Assembly: GCF_000710775.1 (NCBI RefSeq)
Contig: NZ_JOJP01000001.1
Location: 649,400 to 713,399, forward strand
Direction: 5' to 3'
DNA: 64,000 nt
Source: Endozoicomonas elysicola
Lineage (GTDB): Bacteria > Pseudomonadota > Gammaproteobacteria > Pseudomonadales > Endozoicomonadaceae
In this document: piece after piece, positions 47,968 through 56,378 of the stretch
Layout: the number at the start of each line of letters is the position of its first letter
Numbering within the stretch: position 1 is the stretch's first letter
Position numbers and translations under genes: made by a program
Notes under the pieces: model-generated
The model's database searches: none
Told to the model about the DNA's origin: nothing
Seen by the model: the letters and a program-made list of their open reading frames with translations, nothing else

Positions 47968-49404
47968 TCATAGGTCCGTTCGTGCATGATAGTGTCTGCC
48001 TAGCTTCTTAATGGCTACTAGCCAGAGTGCTATTGCCAGGATGAAAGCACCTGCCAGCCAGGACATTGCAAGGCTGAGTGAGCCAAAAAGAGCGATGAGT
48101 ATTTGCTGAAAAAATGAGCTTCCGGATTTTCCTACACGGCTGACCACAAGCTCAATAGCTGCCTTTCCTTTGTATTTTCGTTCAGCATCGAGGGGGACAA
48201 AGGTAATCTCCTTGGTGGCATCAAAGAGCGTATATTTTGCGGACTTGCCGAGGGCGTGGCAGTACATGCCAATCTGCAGACCAATCATGGGTAGGTCAAT
48301 ACAGCATAGGCCCATGAAATTGATCTGGGTTTTCTGAAACATCGCCAGAAGAAAAAAGGGAAGGGCTGTTGCTGTCAAAATGACGGGGGTTGCAAAGGCT
48401 GCAGCCCACCAACTGATATTTAACAGGGTTGGCGTTAGCAGCCCGCATAGCAGGCTACCAATACCGTTAATCAGCGCCACTTTCCCCATGAACATCGAGT
48501 AATCCGCCTCACTGGGATACTGTTCAACCAGCTGGCTCTTCCATGCCAATTCGACCATATTAATTGCGACGCAGTATGCCAACATCACCAGGGCGATACT
48601 GGCAAGATAGGGGCATCGAAAAAGATACCGGGCGCTGGCCATGAGTGGCAGGTTGGTGGTGGTCTGATTTTGAGAGAGAGATTCGGTTATTTTTTCCGGG
48701 GTTAATCGATAGCAGTACTCATTGAGTAACAAGATCAACAGACCAAAAATCACGAAAAGTAATGACAGTATTTTCAGGCTCTCCTGCCATCCGGAACCTG
48801 GGGTAGTGACTTCTCTTGAAACACAGTAGTAAAGTAAAGGGCCTGAAATAATGGATGCACTGCTTCCGATCATGGTGATCAGGGGATACTGTCGTGTAGC
48901 GCTTTGAGTATTATGAAAATCATTAACGGCCGTCCAGAAAAGAATGCAGATCACCGCTGACCCCCAAAGCTCGGCCAATGCAAAAAAAAGGGTGAGTGGC
49001 CAGTAGTAGAGCATGCCAACAATAAACTGGAGGTGTTCCGGAATCAGTGGAGAGAGTAAATCAAGCGCAGACGTAGGGGCGAATGCTTCAAGGTTTGGGT
49101 AAATGACAATGGAAAACAGCGGCATCCAAATAAGAAAAGGAATTATCGCTACAATAAAGAGTGTTCTTTTGCTCAGTCTATTGGCAAGAAAGCTGTATGA
49201 AATTAAAAATACAAAAGCGACAGGCATAACAACACACAGTTTGATAAAAGGAATAACTTCCGCACCAAGCCGGGTAATTAACAGGGACTCTTTCAGGTTC
49301 CAGAGTATGTCAAAGTTAAAAATACAGCAGGACATCATGGCAATTTGCAGATAAAGCATTGAGTTTGAATTGCCAGCAACATCCTTGGAAAACATTTTAG
49401 TCAT
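47968..49404 (-). CDS. ATP/ADP (nucleotide) translocase, Npt/Tlc family
   Basis: A 478-residue membrane protein with about 12 hydrophobic segments, belonging to the nucleotide transporter family of Chlamydiae, Rickettsiae and plastids. Diagnostic stretches are LWNLKESLLITRLGAEVIPF, the AELWGS helix, INMVELAWKSQLVEQYPS followed by DYSMFMGKV, and KYTLFDATKEITFVPLDAE followed by KGKAAIE and RVGKSGSS. The charged residues usually needed for adenylate exchange (K38, E145, E285 and the KGK lysines) are all kept. In obligate intracellular bacteria such carriers import host ATP or nucleotides. The ATG at 49404 was chosen because GGAAAG lies 9 nt upstream; one at 49437 lacks a ribosome site. It lies alone between tkt and the metK group, bracketed by repeated blocks. 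Whether it exchanges ATP/ADP or imports nucleotides with protons cannot be told from sequence. Confidence 0.93.
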   Translation of the reverse strand: MTKMFSKDVAGNSNSMLYLQIAMMSCCIFNFDILWNLKESLLITRLGAEVIPFIKLCVVMPVAFVFLISYSFLANRLSKRTLFIVAIIPFLIWMPLFSIVIYPNLEAFAPTSALDLLSPLIPEHLQFIVGMLYYWPLTLFFALAELWGSAVICILFWTAVNDFHNTQSATRQYPLITMIGSSASIISGPLLYYCVSREVTTPGSGWQESLKILSLLFVIFGLLILLLNEYCYRLTPEKITESLSQNQTTTNLPLMASARYLFRCPYLASIALVMLAYCVAINMVELAWKSQLVEQYPSEADYSMFMGKVALINGIGSLLCGLLTPTLLNISWWAAAFATPVILTATALPFFLLAMFQKTQINFMGLCCIDLPMIGLQIGMYCHALGKSAKYTLFDATKEITFVPLDAERKYKGKAAIELVVSRVGKSGSSFFQQILIALFGSLSLAMSWLAGAFILAIALWLVAIKKLGRHYHARTDL

Positions 49405-49961
49405 ATACAGCTTACTTTCCTTCCTCCCGCTCAGCATGAGGCTGACCGAGAATAGAATACCCTACTGCGGTGGCAGCAAATTGGTCTAAAAGTTCCGTTT
49501 TGCTCGGCAAAAAAATTGAACCGCAATTGCACCTTGCAAAACAGAGCTTTTATCCTCAACTTACTGCCATCCCCGCTACGGGCGCTATTCTCAGACAGCC
49601 TCCTGGCTGCTAATAATCTACCGGATCTTTCTGACCACTACTGGAAGAAGTCAGGTTTAAGACTGTTTCTATGCTGTATAAGCGAAAGCATTAGTCTCTA
49701 TCGCAGAAAATCAGTAAATAAGTTCGACAGGCTGCTAGGTCCCCATTTTGGGCAGGTTACTTTATAGGCCTGAGAGCGCAGCATAAATATAGTGCAGAGA
49801 ATGAGTTTCTTGTGTCTACTGATTGTATATAAAAATATTTTGATATAGGTTTTGGGTCTTGCTAAACTTCATCGTCAGAATACCCAAGTAAATGAGTCAG
49901 TGATGTCTTTTTGAGATAAAGGGCGCAGGCGGGTACGAAATGATGGAAAGGATGTCGTGCG
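49405..49961. promoter_or_regulatory. Translocase/regulator divergent region
   Basis: This 557-bp gap between the leftward translocase and the rightward ArsR-methyltransferase gene contains the second copies of the tkt-side repeat blocks (49441-49470 and 49574-49594) and the promoter and operator of the regulator gene (49825-49868). No supported gene; a 83-codon frame at 49516-49767 shows no protein-like features. Confidence 0.5.
49825..49868 (+). promoter_or_regulatory. Promoter and candidate SahR operator
   Basis: An imperfect palindrome GTATATAA-N8-TTGATATAG (49825-49848) overlaps a -35 box TTGATA (49840-49845). This is followed after 17 bp by a -10 box TAAACT (49863-49868). The palindrome is 20/24 identical to one overlapping the ahcY -35 box. 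It is a candidate autoregulatory site for the ArsR-methyltransferase regulator just downstream. Confidence 0.65.
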
Positions 49962-50930
49962 TTGATTGAGGCTTTCGAGCAGCTGGCTATGGTGACTAAG
50001 GCCAGTGGTGATGTTCTAAGGTTACAGATCCTCCGGGTCTTAAGTACTGAGTCCCTTGGGGTGCTGGAGCTAAGTGGCGTCTTTCAAATGCGCCAGCCAG
50101 CAATGAGTCACCATTTGAAAGTATTGTCTCAAGCCGGGTTGGTTTCTACTCGTAAAGAGGGGAACACGGTTTTCTATCGACGTGCTCTGCCGCCTTCTGG
50201 TGGCGATGTAGAAGGACTGGAATGGATTGTGCGCTCAGTGTTTCAGGCCGTGGATATCTTGCCGCTGCCTGATGCGCAGTCAGAACGGTTACAAACCATT
50301 CGTCAGCAGCGATCAGAGCTCTCTCAAGCTTTCTTTGCCCGAAATACTGAAGAGTTTCGTCAGCACCAGGAATTGATAGCTGAGCACCAGCTTTATGCCG
50401 AAACGGTATCAGATCTCATTGCAGCGACGACATTTCCTGCGCTTGACCTTGCGCTTGAGCTTGGGCCCGGGGAGGGTGATTTTCTTGAGGCACTCTCTTC
50501 GGTTTTCCAATCGGTTTATGCCGTGGATAACTCAGAAAAAATGTTGAGTTATTCCCGTAAGCGAGCTGACCAGCAAGGGCTGGACAATATTAAGTTTACT
50601 CACGGTGAAATTCAGGCTCTGAGTGAAATGTCTGGAGAATTTGACTGTGTGGTTGCAAATATGGTTCTGCACCACGTACCCAGCCCGGCAGATATTTTCC
50701 ACTACGCTTCAGCGTTGTTGAAACCCGGCGGTAGCCTGTTTATTAGTGAGCTTAGTCACCATGATCAGGACTGGGTGAGAGACTCTTGTGGCGACCTGTG
50801 GCTGGGTTTTAATGCCGAAGAACTGACGCAGTGGGCAGATAAAGCAGGGCTGATCAATGGTGAATCCCAGTATCTGGGATTACGGAATGGTTTTCAGATC
50901 CAGGTCAGGCGCTTCTTTCTTCCTGAATGA
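49962..50930 (+). CDS. sahR: ArsR-type regulator with methyltransferase domain (SahR-like)
   Basis: A 322-residue fusion: an ArsR-type winged helix-turn-helix (about 8-75; LRLQILRVLSTESLGVLELS, QPAMSHHLKVLSQAGLVSTR) and a class I SAM-binding methyltransferase-like domain (about 145-285; DLALELGPGEGDFLEALS, NMVLHHVPSPADIFHYASAL, LKPGGSLFISEL). This layout is that of SahR, which controls methionine-cycle genes and responds to S-adenosylhomocysteine; the call is supported by metK 107 bp downstream and ahcY close by with a matching operator. The start is a TTG with GGAAAGGATG 8 nt upstream; no ATG is available in frame before codon 10. A real methyltransferase activity is not expected but not excluded. 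Confidence 0.82.
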   Translation: MIEAFEQLAMVTKASGDVLRLQILRVLSTESLGVLELSGVFQMRQPAMSHHLKVLSQAGLVSTRKEGNTVFYRRALPPSGGDVEGLEWIVRSVFQAVDILPLPDAQSERLQTIRQQRSELSQAFFARNTEEFRQHQELIAEHQLYAETVSDLIAATTFPALDLALELGPGEGDFLEALSSVFQSVYAVDNSEKMLSYSRKRADQQGLDNIKFTHGEIQALSEMSGEFDCVVANMVLHHVPSPADIFHYASALLKPGGSLFISELSHHDQDWVRDSCGDLWLGFNAEELTQWADKAGLINGESQYLGLRNGFQIQVRRFFLPE

Positions 50931-50966
50931 TTGATGACCTGGATTTTTGCCGTCGCACTTTATGTT

Positions 50967-50995
50967 CAACGCTCCCTTTTGTTTGGAGAGCGTTG
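50967..50995 (+). terminator. Hairpin between sahR and metK
   Basis: CAACGCTC and GAGCGTTG form an 8-bp stem with a 13-nt T-rich loop, 43 bp before the metK start. No U run follows, so it may be a weak attenuator or processing site between the two genes. Confidence 0.4.
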
Positions 50996-51037
50996 TGGTA
51001 AGTGTACGGAGTTAATTTTTAAGAGGATTATACGGCT

Positions 51038-52201
51038 ATGTCCGAGTATTCACTGTTTACATCCGAGTCTGTATCAGAAGGTCATCCAGACAAAATTGCT
51101 GACCAGATTTCTGATGCCATTCTTGATGCCATTATTAAGGATGATCCAGATGCACGTGTTGCAGTAGAAACCATGGTGAAAACCGGCATGGTTGTTGTTG
51201 CTGGTGAAGTGCGCACCTCAACTTATGTTGATATTGAAGAGTTGGTTCGCAATGTGGTTATTAACATCGGTTATAATCACGGTGATCTTGGCTTTGATGG
51301 GGAATGCGTTGCTGTTCTGAATGCGATCGGTAAGCAGTCCCCGGACATTGCTGTTGGTGTTGATGAAACAGATGAGCGTGAGCAGGGGGCTGGTGATCAG
51401 GGACTAATGTTTGGTTATGCTACAAACGAAACTCCCGTTCTGATGCCTGCACCTATCTACTACTCCCATGAACTGGTTAAGCGTCAGGCGCAGCTGCGTA
51501 AGAATGGTGTTCTGCCCTGGTTGCGTCCAGATGCCAAAAGTCAGGTGACCATGCGCTATGACCAGAATGGCAAAGTTCAGAGTGTAGATGCTGTCGTTCT
51601 TTCTACCCAGCACTCTCCAGAAGTTTCACTGGAAGAGATTCGTCATGAAGTGCTTGAGCAGATTATCAAGCCAGTTTTCCCTGAAGGCTGGCTTCATGAA
51701 GAAACCAAGTTCCATATCAACCCGACCGGGATCTTTGTTATTGGTGGACCTGTTGGAGACTGTGGTCTGACTGGACGTAAGATTATTGTTGATACTTACG
51801 GCGGTATGGCTCGTCACGGCGGTGGTGCTTTCTCCGGTAAAGATCCTTCTAAAGTTGACCGCTCTGCAGCCTATGCCGGACGTTATGTTGCCAAAAATAT
51901 TGTTGCAGCGGGGCTGGCTGATCGTTGTGAGATCCAGATTTCCTATGCAATTGGCGTATCTGAGCCCACCTCTATCTCTATCAATACTTTTGGTACTGGC
52001 AAGGTTTCAGATGAGCGCGTGGCAGAGCTGGTCCGTGAGTACTTTGATTTGCGAGCGGGCGGTCTGGTGAAAATGCTGGATCTTAAACGCCCCATCTACC
52101 AAGCAACGGCTGCTTATGGTCACTTTGGACGTGAAGAGGCTGAATTTACCTGGGAGCGGACAGATAAGGCAGAGCAGCTTCGTAAGGCTGCAGGGCTTTA
52201 A
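51038..52201 (+). CDS. metK: S-adenosylmethionine synthetase
   Basis: A 387-residue methionine adenosyltransferase, intact. It has [21 protein letters not shown], the [18 protein letters not shown] loop, [51 protein letters not shown] and a C-terminal [22 protein letters not shown] precedes the ATG. It makes the SAM used by cellular methylation and is the first enzyme of the SAM-cycle group here. Confidence 0.97.
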   Translation: MSEYSLFTSESVSEGHPDKIADQISDAILDAIIKDDPDARVAVETMVKTGMVVVAGEVRTSTYVDIEELVRNVVINIGYNHGDLGFDGECVAVLNAIGKQSPDIAVGVDETDEREQGAGDQGLMFGYATNETPVLMPAPIYYSHELVKRQAQLRKNGVLPWLRPDAKSQVTMRYDQNGKVQSVDAVVLSTQHSPEVSLEEIRHEVLEQIIKPVFPEGWLHEETKFHINPTGIFVIGGPVGDCGLTGRKIIVDTYGGMARHGGGAFSGKDPSKVDRSAAYAGRYVAKNIVAAGLADRCEIQISYAIGVSEPTSISINTFGTGKVSDERVAELVREYFDLRAGGLVKMLDLKRPIYQATAAYGHFGREEAEFTWERTDKAEQLRKAAGL

Positions 52202-52326
52202 TCAGTCCTGATTCAGGGGGCCGCAAAGAACTGTCTGTACTTTGTTGCCTCCTGTTCAGGCCAGCTGCCATAATTTGTCAGATTTTTGAAACTTTCATCC
52301 AGCTCATCTTGTATCATTTTTGAAAT

Positions 52327-53772
52327 TCATGATGTAAATGGGGATACAAGGTTAGGGGAGTCATAAGTATGGACATAACGCTTTAACGTTTTTGGTAAAG
52401 GGAGTTCATCTATACTGAGCTGCAGCCCCTGTTTCGTTTTCTCTCTGTTATCCATAAGATTTTTTCGTACGGTTGAGGCACAAATCAATTTTAATGGTCG
52501 GAGGTTTTGAAGGCTTCTTGCGTTTGCTGAGGCAGGCAGATTTGAAATTTGTAGATTATGTAGAGAAATGCTGAGTTTCTCTGAGCCTGGGTGAACCCCT
52601 ATGAGGAGAAGCTCGTCAACAACTCTGACCATCTCATGCCTGCATGCGTGGTGTAGAGCCTCTGATCCATTTTTCGATTTTTCCTCAGATTTAAGGTCAA
52701 GTTCAACGCCGGACGCCAGAAGCGTTAGAGCTATCTCTTCATGATTCGAACTGGTGGCCTCATCGAGGGGGGAGCGTTGATAAGCAAACAGGTTTGGATT
52801 GACTCCCCTGTTCAACAACTCATTAACGACTTTGACCATCCCATGCCTGCATGCGTAGTGTAGAGCCTCTGATCCATTTTTCGATTTTTCCTCAGATTTA
52901 AGGTCAAGTTCAAGGCTGGACACCAGAAGCGTTAGAGCTATCTCTTCATGATTCGAACTGGTGGCCTCATCGAGGGGAGAACGTTGATAAGCGAACAAGT
53001 TTGGATTGACTCCCCTGTTCAACAACTCATTAACGACTTTGGCCATCCCATGCCTGCATGCGTGGTGTAGAGCCTCTGATCCATTTTTCGATTTTTCCTC
53101 AGATTTAAGGTCAAGTTTAAGGCCGGACACCAGAAGCGTTAGAGCTATCTTTTCATGATTCGAACTGGTGGCCTCATCGAGGGGAGAACGTTGATAAGCG
53201 AGCAGGTTTGGATTGACTCCCCTATTCAACAGCTCATTAACGACTTTGGCCATCCCATACCTGCATGCGTAGTGTAGAGCCTCTGATCCATTTTTCGATT
53301 TTTCTTCAGATTTAAGGTCAAGTGCAACGCCGGACGCCAGAAGCGTTAGAGCTATCTCTTCATGATTCGAGCTGGTGGCTTCATCGAGGGGTGAACGTTG
53401 ATTAGCGAACAGGTTTGGTTTGACGCCCCTGTTCAACAGCTCATTAACGACTTTAGCCATCCCATACCTGCATGCGTAGAGTAGTTCCTTTGATTCATTT
53501 TCCCATTCTTCCCGAGAGCCTGAAGGCAAGATCTTTTTATTATATTCACTTAATTTTTTAGGTGCTCCTGCCTGACCTGTCTGATGAATTGGCTCTGTCA
53601 TTACTGCTTTGCCACGAGCAGGTAATAGTTTCTGTTCATCTGTAGTAATGGCGACTTGTAAGTTATGAAAGCAGCTTTCAATGGGTAACGGTTGGCTGGG
53701 CTCTATATCATTATTAGGCTCACCAGAGCCTATTACTGATTGGGCTGACTTGATCGGGGTTGTTGTGTCCAT
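52327..53772 (-). CDS. Ankyrin-repeat protein
   Basis: A 481-residue protein. Residues 1-95 are polar and probably disordered. Residues about 96-395 are ankyrin repeats arranged as 69-residue double units: ALHYACRYGMAKVVNELLNR-GVNPN, then RSPLDEATSSNHEEIALTLL, then a DLKSEEKSKNGSE spacer. The C-terminal 90 residues are unrelated (LHNLQISNLPASANARSLQN). Ankyrin proteins bind other proteins and in host-associated bacteria are often secreted effectors, but no secretion signal is evident. There is no good Shine-Dalgarno before the ATG. It interrupts the SAM-cycle genes between metK and ahcY, on the opposite strand. Confidence 0.85.
   Translation of the reverse strand: MDTTTPIKSAQSVIGSGEPNNDIEPSQPLPIESCFHNLQVAITTDEQKLLPARGKAVMTEPIHQTGQAGAPKKLSEYNKKILPSGSREEWENESKELLYACRYGMAKVVNELLNRGVKPNLFANQRSPLDEATSSNHEEIALTLLASGVALDLKSEEKSKNGSEALHYACRYGMAKVVNELLNRGVNPNLLAYQRSPLDEATSSNHEKIALTLLVSGLKLDLKSEEKSKNGSEALHHACRHGMAKVVNELLNRGVNPNLFAYQRSPLDEATSSNHEEIALTLLVSSLELDLKSEEKSKNGSEALHYACRHGMVKVVNELLNRGVNPNLFAYQRSPLDEATSSNHEEIALTLLASGVELDLKSEEKSKNGSEALHHACRHEMVRVVDELLLIGVHPGSEKLSISLHNLQISNLPASANARSLQNLRPLKLICASTVRKNLMDNREKTKQGLQLSIDELPLPKTLKRYVHTYDSPNLVSPFTS
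52620..53500. repeat. 207-bp tandem repeats inside the ankyrin gene
   Basis: The same 14-bp word (CATGCCTGCATGCG or CATACCTGCATGCG) recurs at 52635, 52842, 53049, 53256 and 53463, exactly 207 bp apart, and the intervening DNA is nearly identical. The unit encodes one 69-residue double ankyrin. Such repeats readily gain or lose units by recombination. Confidence 0.9.
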
Positions 53773-53836
53773 AACTTTATCGATTATTTTTAGAAATTCT
53801 TACTTTTAGTACCATTAATCTGCAATAAAGTTCCTT

Positions 53837-53883
53837 AATCTATATCAAAATTTATTGATATAGATTATTGCCGCTGCTAGACT
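53837..53883 (+). promoter_or_regulatory. ahcY promoter with palindromic operator
   Basis: A perfect 12-bp inverted repeat AATCTATATCAA-N6-TTGATATAGATT (53837-53866) overlaps the -35 box TTGATA (53855-53860). The -10 box TAGACT follows at 53878-53883 after a 17-bp spacer. The layout matches the promoter of the ArsR-methyltransferase regulator gene, so repression by that protein is likely. The leader to the ahcY ATG is only about 35 nt, too short for a riboswitch. Confidence 0.72.
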
Positions 53884-53923
53884 TTACAGTAATTCGGATA
53901 ATACGCAGAGTGGGATACAGTTT

Positions 53924-55339
53924 ATGAGTGCTAACCCTGATTTAACTGCTGAATTTCAAGGATCTACTGAGGTACAGGACTACCGGGTGGCTGATATTTC
54001 TCTCGCGGACTGGGGAAGAAGCGAGATTCAGATTGCTGAGGGTGAAATGCCCGCATTGATGGCAATTCGGGCTAAATACCGTGATCAGCAGCCTCTGAAA
54101 GGTTCGAAAATCATGGGCTGTATCCATATGACCATTCAGACTGCTGTGTTAATTGAGACTCTGGTAGAGCTTGGGGCTGAAGTACGCTGGTCTTCCTGCA
54201 ATATTTTCTCCACTCAGGATCATGCAGCTGCTGCAATTGCTGCAGCGGGTATTCCGGTATTTGCCTGGAAGGGTGAAACAGAAGAAGAGTTCTGGTGGTG
54301 CATTGAACAGACTATTTTGGATGGTGCTGGCAAGCCTTGGCATGCCAACATGGTGTTGGATGACGGAGGTGACCTGACACTGCTGCTACATGACAAGTAT
54401 CCTGAACTGTTGGATAACATTCATGGTATTTCTGAAGAAACCACCACAGGTGTTCATCGCCTGCTTGAAATGCTGGAAAAAGGAACGCTTAAGGTACCGG
54501 CTATCAACGTGAATGATGCGGTCACTAAAAGTAAAAATGACAATAAATACGGTTGTCGTCACTCGCTGAACGATGCGATCAAGCGGGCCACTGACCATTT
54601 ACTGGCAGGTAAAAAAGCGTTGGTTATCGGCTATGGTGATGTAGGCAAGGGTTCTGCTGCATCCCTCCGTCAGGAAGGTATGATTGTTAAAGTGACAGAA
54701 GTTGACCCTATCTGTGCCATGCAGGCTTGTATGGACGGTTTTGAGGTCGTTTCACCCTTTATCAATGGCGCGAATGATGGAACAGAAGCCTGTATTAACA
54801 AGGCACTCCTGACTACCACTGATCTCCTGGTCACGACGACGGGTAATGTGCATGTCTGCGACCGCAACATGCTTAAAGCACTGAAAAATGCTTGTGTCGT
54901 TTGTAATATTGGCCACTTTGATACTGAAATTGATACTCAGTTCATGCGGGAAAACTGGGAATGGGAAGAAGTTAAGCCTCAGGTACACAAAATTGTCCGA
55001 GATGCGTCATCCAACGATCACTTGATTCTTCTCTCTGAGGGGCGCCTAGTTAACCTTGGTAACGCTACAGGACACCCGTCGCGTATTATGGACGGCTCTT
55101 TTGCCAACCAGGTGCTGGCTCAGATCCATCTTTATGAAGCCCGGTTTGCGGATCTGCCCGCTGAGCAGAAAACTGAAAATCTGGCGGTAACATTGTTGCC
55201 GAAGAAGCTGGATGAAGAAGTTGCAGCTTACATGGTGGAAGGCTTTGGTGGTGTCATCACCCGCCTGACTCAGGATCAGGCTGACTACATCAATGTGCCT
55301 GTTGACGGCCCATTCAAAAATAACGATTACAAATATTAA
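53924..55339 (+). CDS. ahcY: S-adenosylhomocysteine hydrolase
   Basis: A 471-residue NAD-dependent enzyme that splits S-adenosylhomocysteine into adenosine and homocysteine. Visible are [61 protein letters not shown], the NAD-binding [27 protein letters not shown], and C-terminal PFKNNDYKY. The length is that of the bacterial long form with an insertion. It recycles the product of SAM-dependent methylation and is followed closely by metF. Confidence 0.97.
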   Translation: MSANPDLTAEFQGSTEVQDYRVADISLADWGRSEIQIAEGEMPALMAIRAKYRDQQPLKGSKIMGCIHMTIQTAVLIETLVELGAEVRWSSCNIFSTQDHAAAAIAAAGIPVFAWKGETEEEFWWCIEQTILDGAGKPWHANMVLDDGGDLTLLLHDKYPELLDNIHGISEETTTGVHRLLEMLEKGTLKVPAINVNDAVTKSKNDNKYGCRHSLNDAIKRATDHLLAGKKALVIGYGDVGKGSAASLRQEGMIVKVTEVDPICAMQACMDGFEVVSPFINGANDGTEACINKALLTTTDLLVTTTGNVHVCDRNMLKALKNACVVCNIGHFDTEIDTQFMRENWEWEEVKPQVHKIVRDASSNDHLILLSEGRLVNLGNATGHPSRIMDGSFANQVLAQIHLYEARFADLPAEQKTENLAVTLLPKKLDEEVAAYMVEGFGGVITRLTQDQADYINVPVDGPFKNNDYKY

Positions 55340-55396
55340 AGGCTGTGCTGGCTGGTGTTTCCTCATCAGCCAGTCTCCTTTCTGCTGGTGAACACC

Positions 55397-56257
55397 ATGG
55401 CAAATACAATAATCAATAACACCCCTATCAGCTTTGAGTTTTTCCCCACTAAAACTGAAGATGGAGCCCGAAAGCTGGAGCTGAGTGCTCTCAGCCTTGC
55501 TAAGTACCAGCCGGAGTTCTTTTCAGTCACTTATGGTGCTGGTGGTTCAACGCGGGATCGAACTCTTGAAACAGTACTATCCACCCAGAACCAGACCCTT
55601 ATAGCTACGGCTCCACACCTTTCGTGCGTCGGTGACTCCCGAGAGCAGATTAAAGAACTACTGAATTTTTATCGTACTCAGGGTGTAAAGCGCATCGTTG
55701 CCCTGAGGGGGGACCTGCCATCTGGAATGGGGCGTGACAGCGGTGAGCTGCGTTATGCGAATGAGCTGGTTGAGTTTATTCGCGCGGAAACCAATGATCA
55801 CTTCCATATTGAGGTCGCTGCCTATCCTGAGGTTCATCCGCAGGCTCCGAATATGGAAAAGGATCTGGAAAATTTCAAACGTAAAGTAGATGCGGGTGCA
55901 GACTCGGCGATTACCCAGTACTTTTTTAATGCGGACAGCTATTTTTACTTCCTCGAACGTACCCGCGCGTTTGGAATTGACGTTCCTGTTATCCCGGGCA
56001 TTATGCCGATTACCAATTACACTCGGCTTGCCCGGTTTTCTGATGCTTGTGGTGCTGAGATTCCACGGTGGATTCGTAAGCAGCTGGAAGCCTATGGTGA
56101 TGACATCACCAGTATTAAAAAGTTTGGTGAAGAGGTGGTAACTCAGCTTTGTGAAAAACTGTTGGAAGGCGGGGCTCCCGGCTTGCATTTCTACACACTT
56201 AACCAGGCTACACCCTGTCAGGGCATCTGCGATAACCTGGGTATTTCTGTTTCCTGA
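55397..56257 (+). CDS. metF: Methylenetetrahydrofolate reductase
   Basis: A 286-residue TIM-barrel flavoprotein making 5-methyl-THF for methionine synthesis. It has ISFEFFPTKTEDGARKLE, FFSVTYGAGGSTRDRT, HLSCVGDSREQIKELL, VKRIVALRGDLPSG, KVDAGADSAITQYFFNADSY and PVIPGIMPITNYTRLARFSDACGAEIP. The ATG at 55397 (MANTIINN) is chosen over an upstream GTG at 55355 because it aligns with the family start. It is 57 bp behind ahcY, presumably the same transcript. Confidence 0.96.
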   Translation: MANTIINNTPISFEFFPTKTEDGARKLELSALSLAKYQPEFFSVTYGAGGSTRDRTLETVLSTQNQTLIATAPHLSCVGDSREQIKELLNFYRTQGVKRIVALRGDLPSGMGRDSGELRYANELVEFIRAETNDHFHIEVAAYPEVHPQAPNMEKDLENFKRKVDAGADSAITQYFFNADSYFYFLERTRAFGIDVPVIPGIMPITNYTRLARFSDACGAEIPRWIRKQLEAYGDDITSIKKFGEEVVTQLCEKLLEGGAPGLHFYTLNQATPCQGICDNLGISVS

Positions 56258-56270
56258 GATTTTTTGGAAT

Positions 56271-56318
56271 CACAAAGCGCACAGAGAAAGACTTGTCTTT
56301 TTCTTTGTGCACTTTGTG
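56271..56318. repeat. Imperfect CACAAAG hairpin
   Basis: CACAAAGCGCACAGAGAAAG and the complementary CTTTTTCTTTGTGCACTTTGTG region form a long imperfect hairpin just after metF. It could end the ahcY-metF transcript. The CACAAAG/CACAGAG word type is common in intergenic repeats, but only one clear copy is in the window. Confidence 0.45.
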
Positions 56319-56378
56319 GTCTCTGTGGTTAAACGCTTATAATTCCTCTTTCTTGCATATAAACCTCAGTACCTTCCC

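Noticed and set aside
49516-49767. 83-codon frame upstream of sahR
   Set aside because: It spans one of the repeated blocks and lacks a ribosome site or any protein-like features.
50727-50738. ops-like element GGCGGTAGCCTG for RfaH
   Set aside because: It matches the ops pattern but lies inside the sahR coding region at a conserved KPGGSLF methyltransferase motif, so chance is the better explanation.
52620-53500. CRISPR-like array
   Set aside because: The repeats are 207 bp, in frame, and encode ankyrin units; no spacer pattern and no cas genes.
53867-53923. SAH riboswitch before ahcY
   Set aside because: The promoter lies so close to the ATG that the leader is only about 35 nt; the palindrome overlaps the -35 box and fits a protein operator instead.
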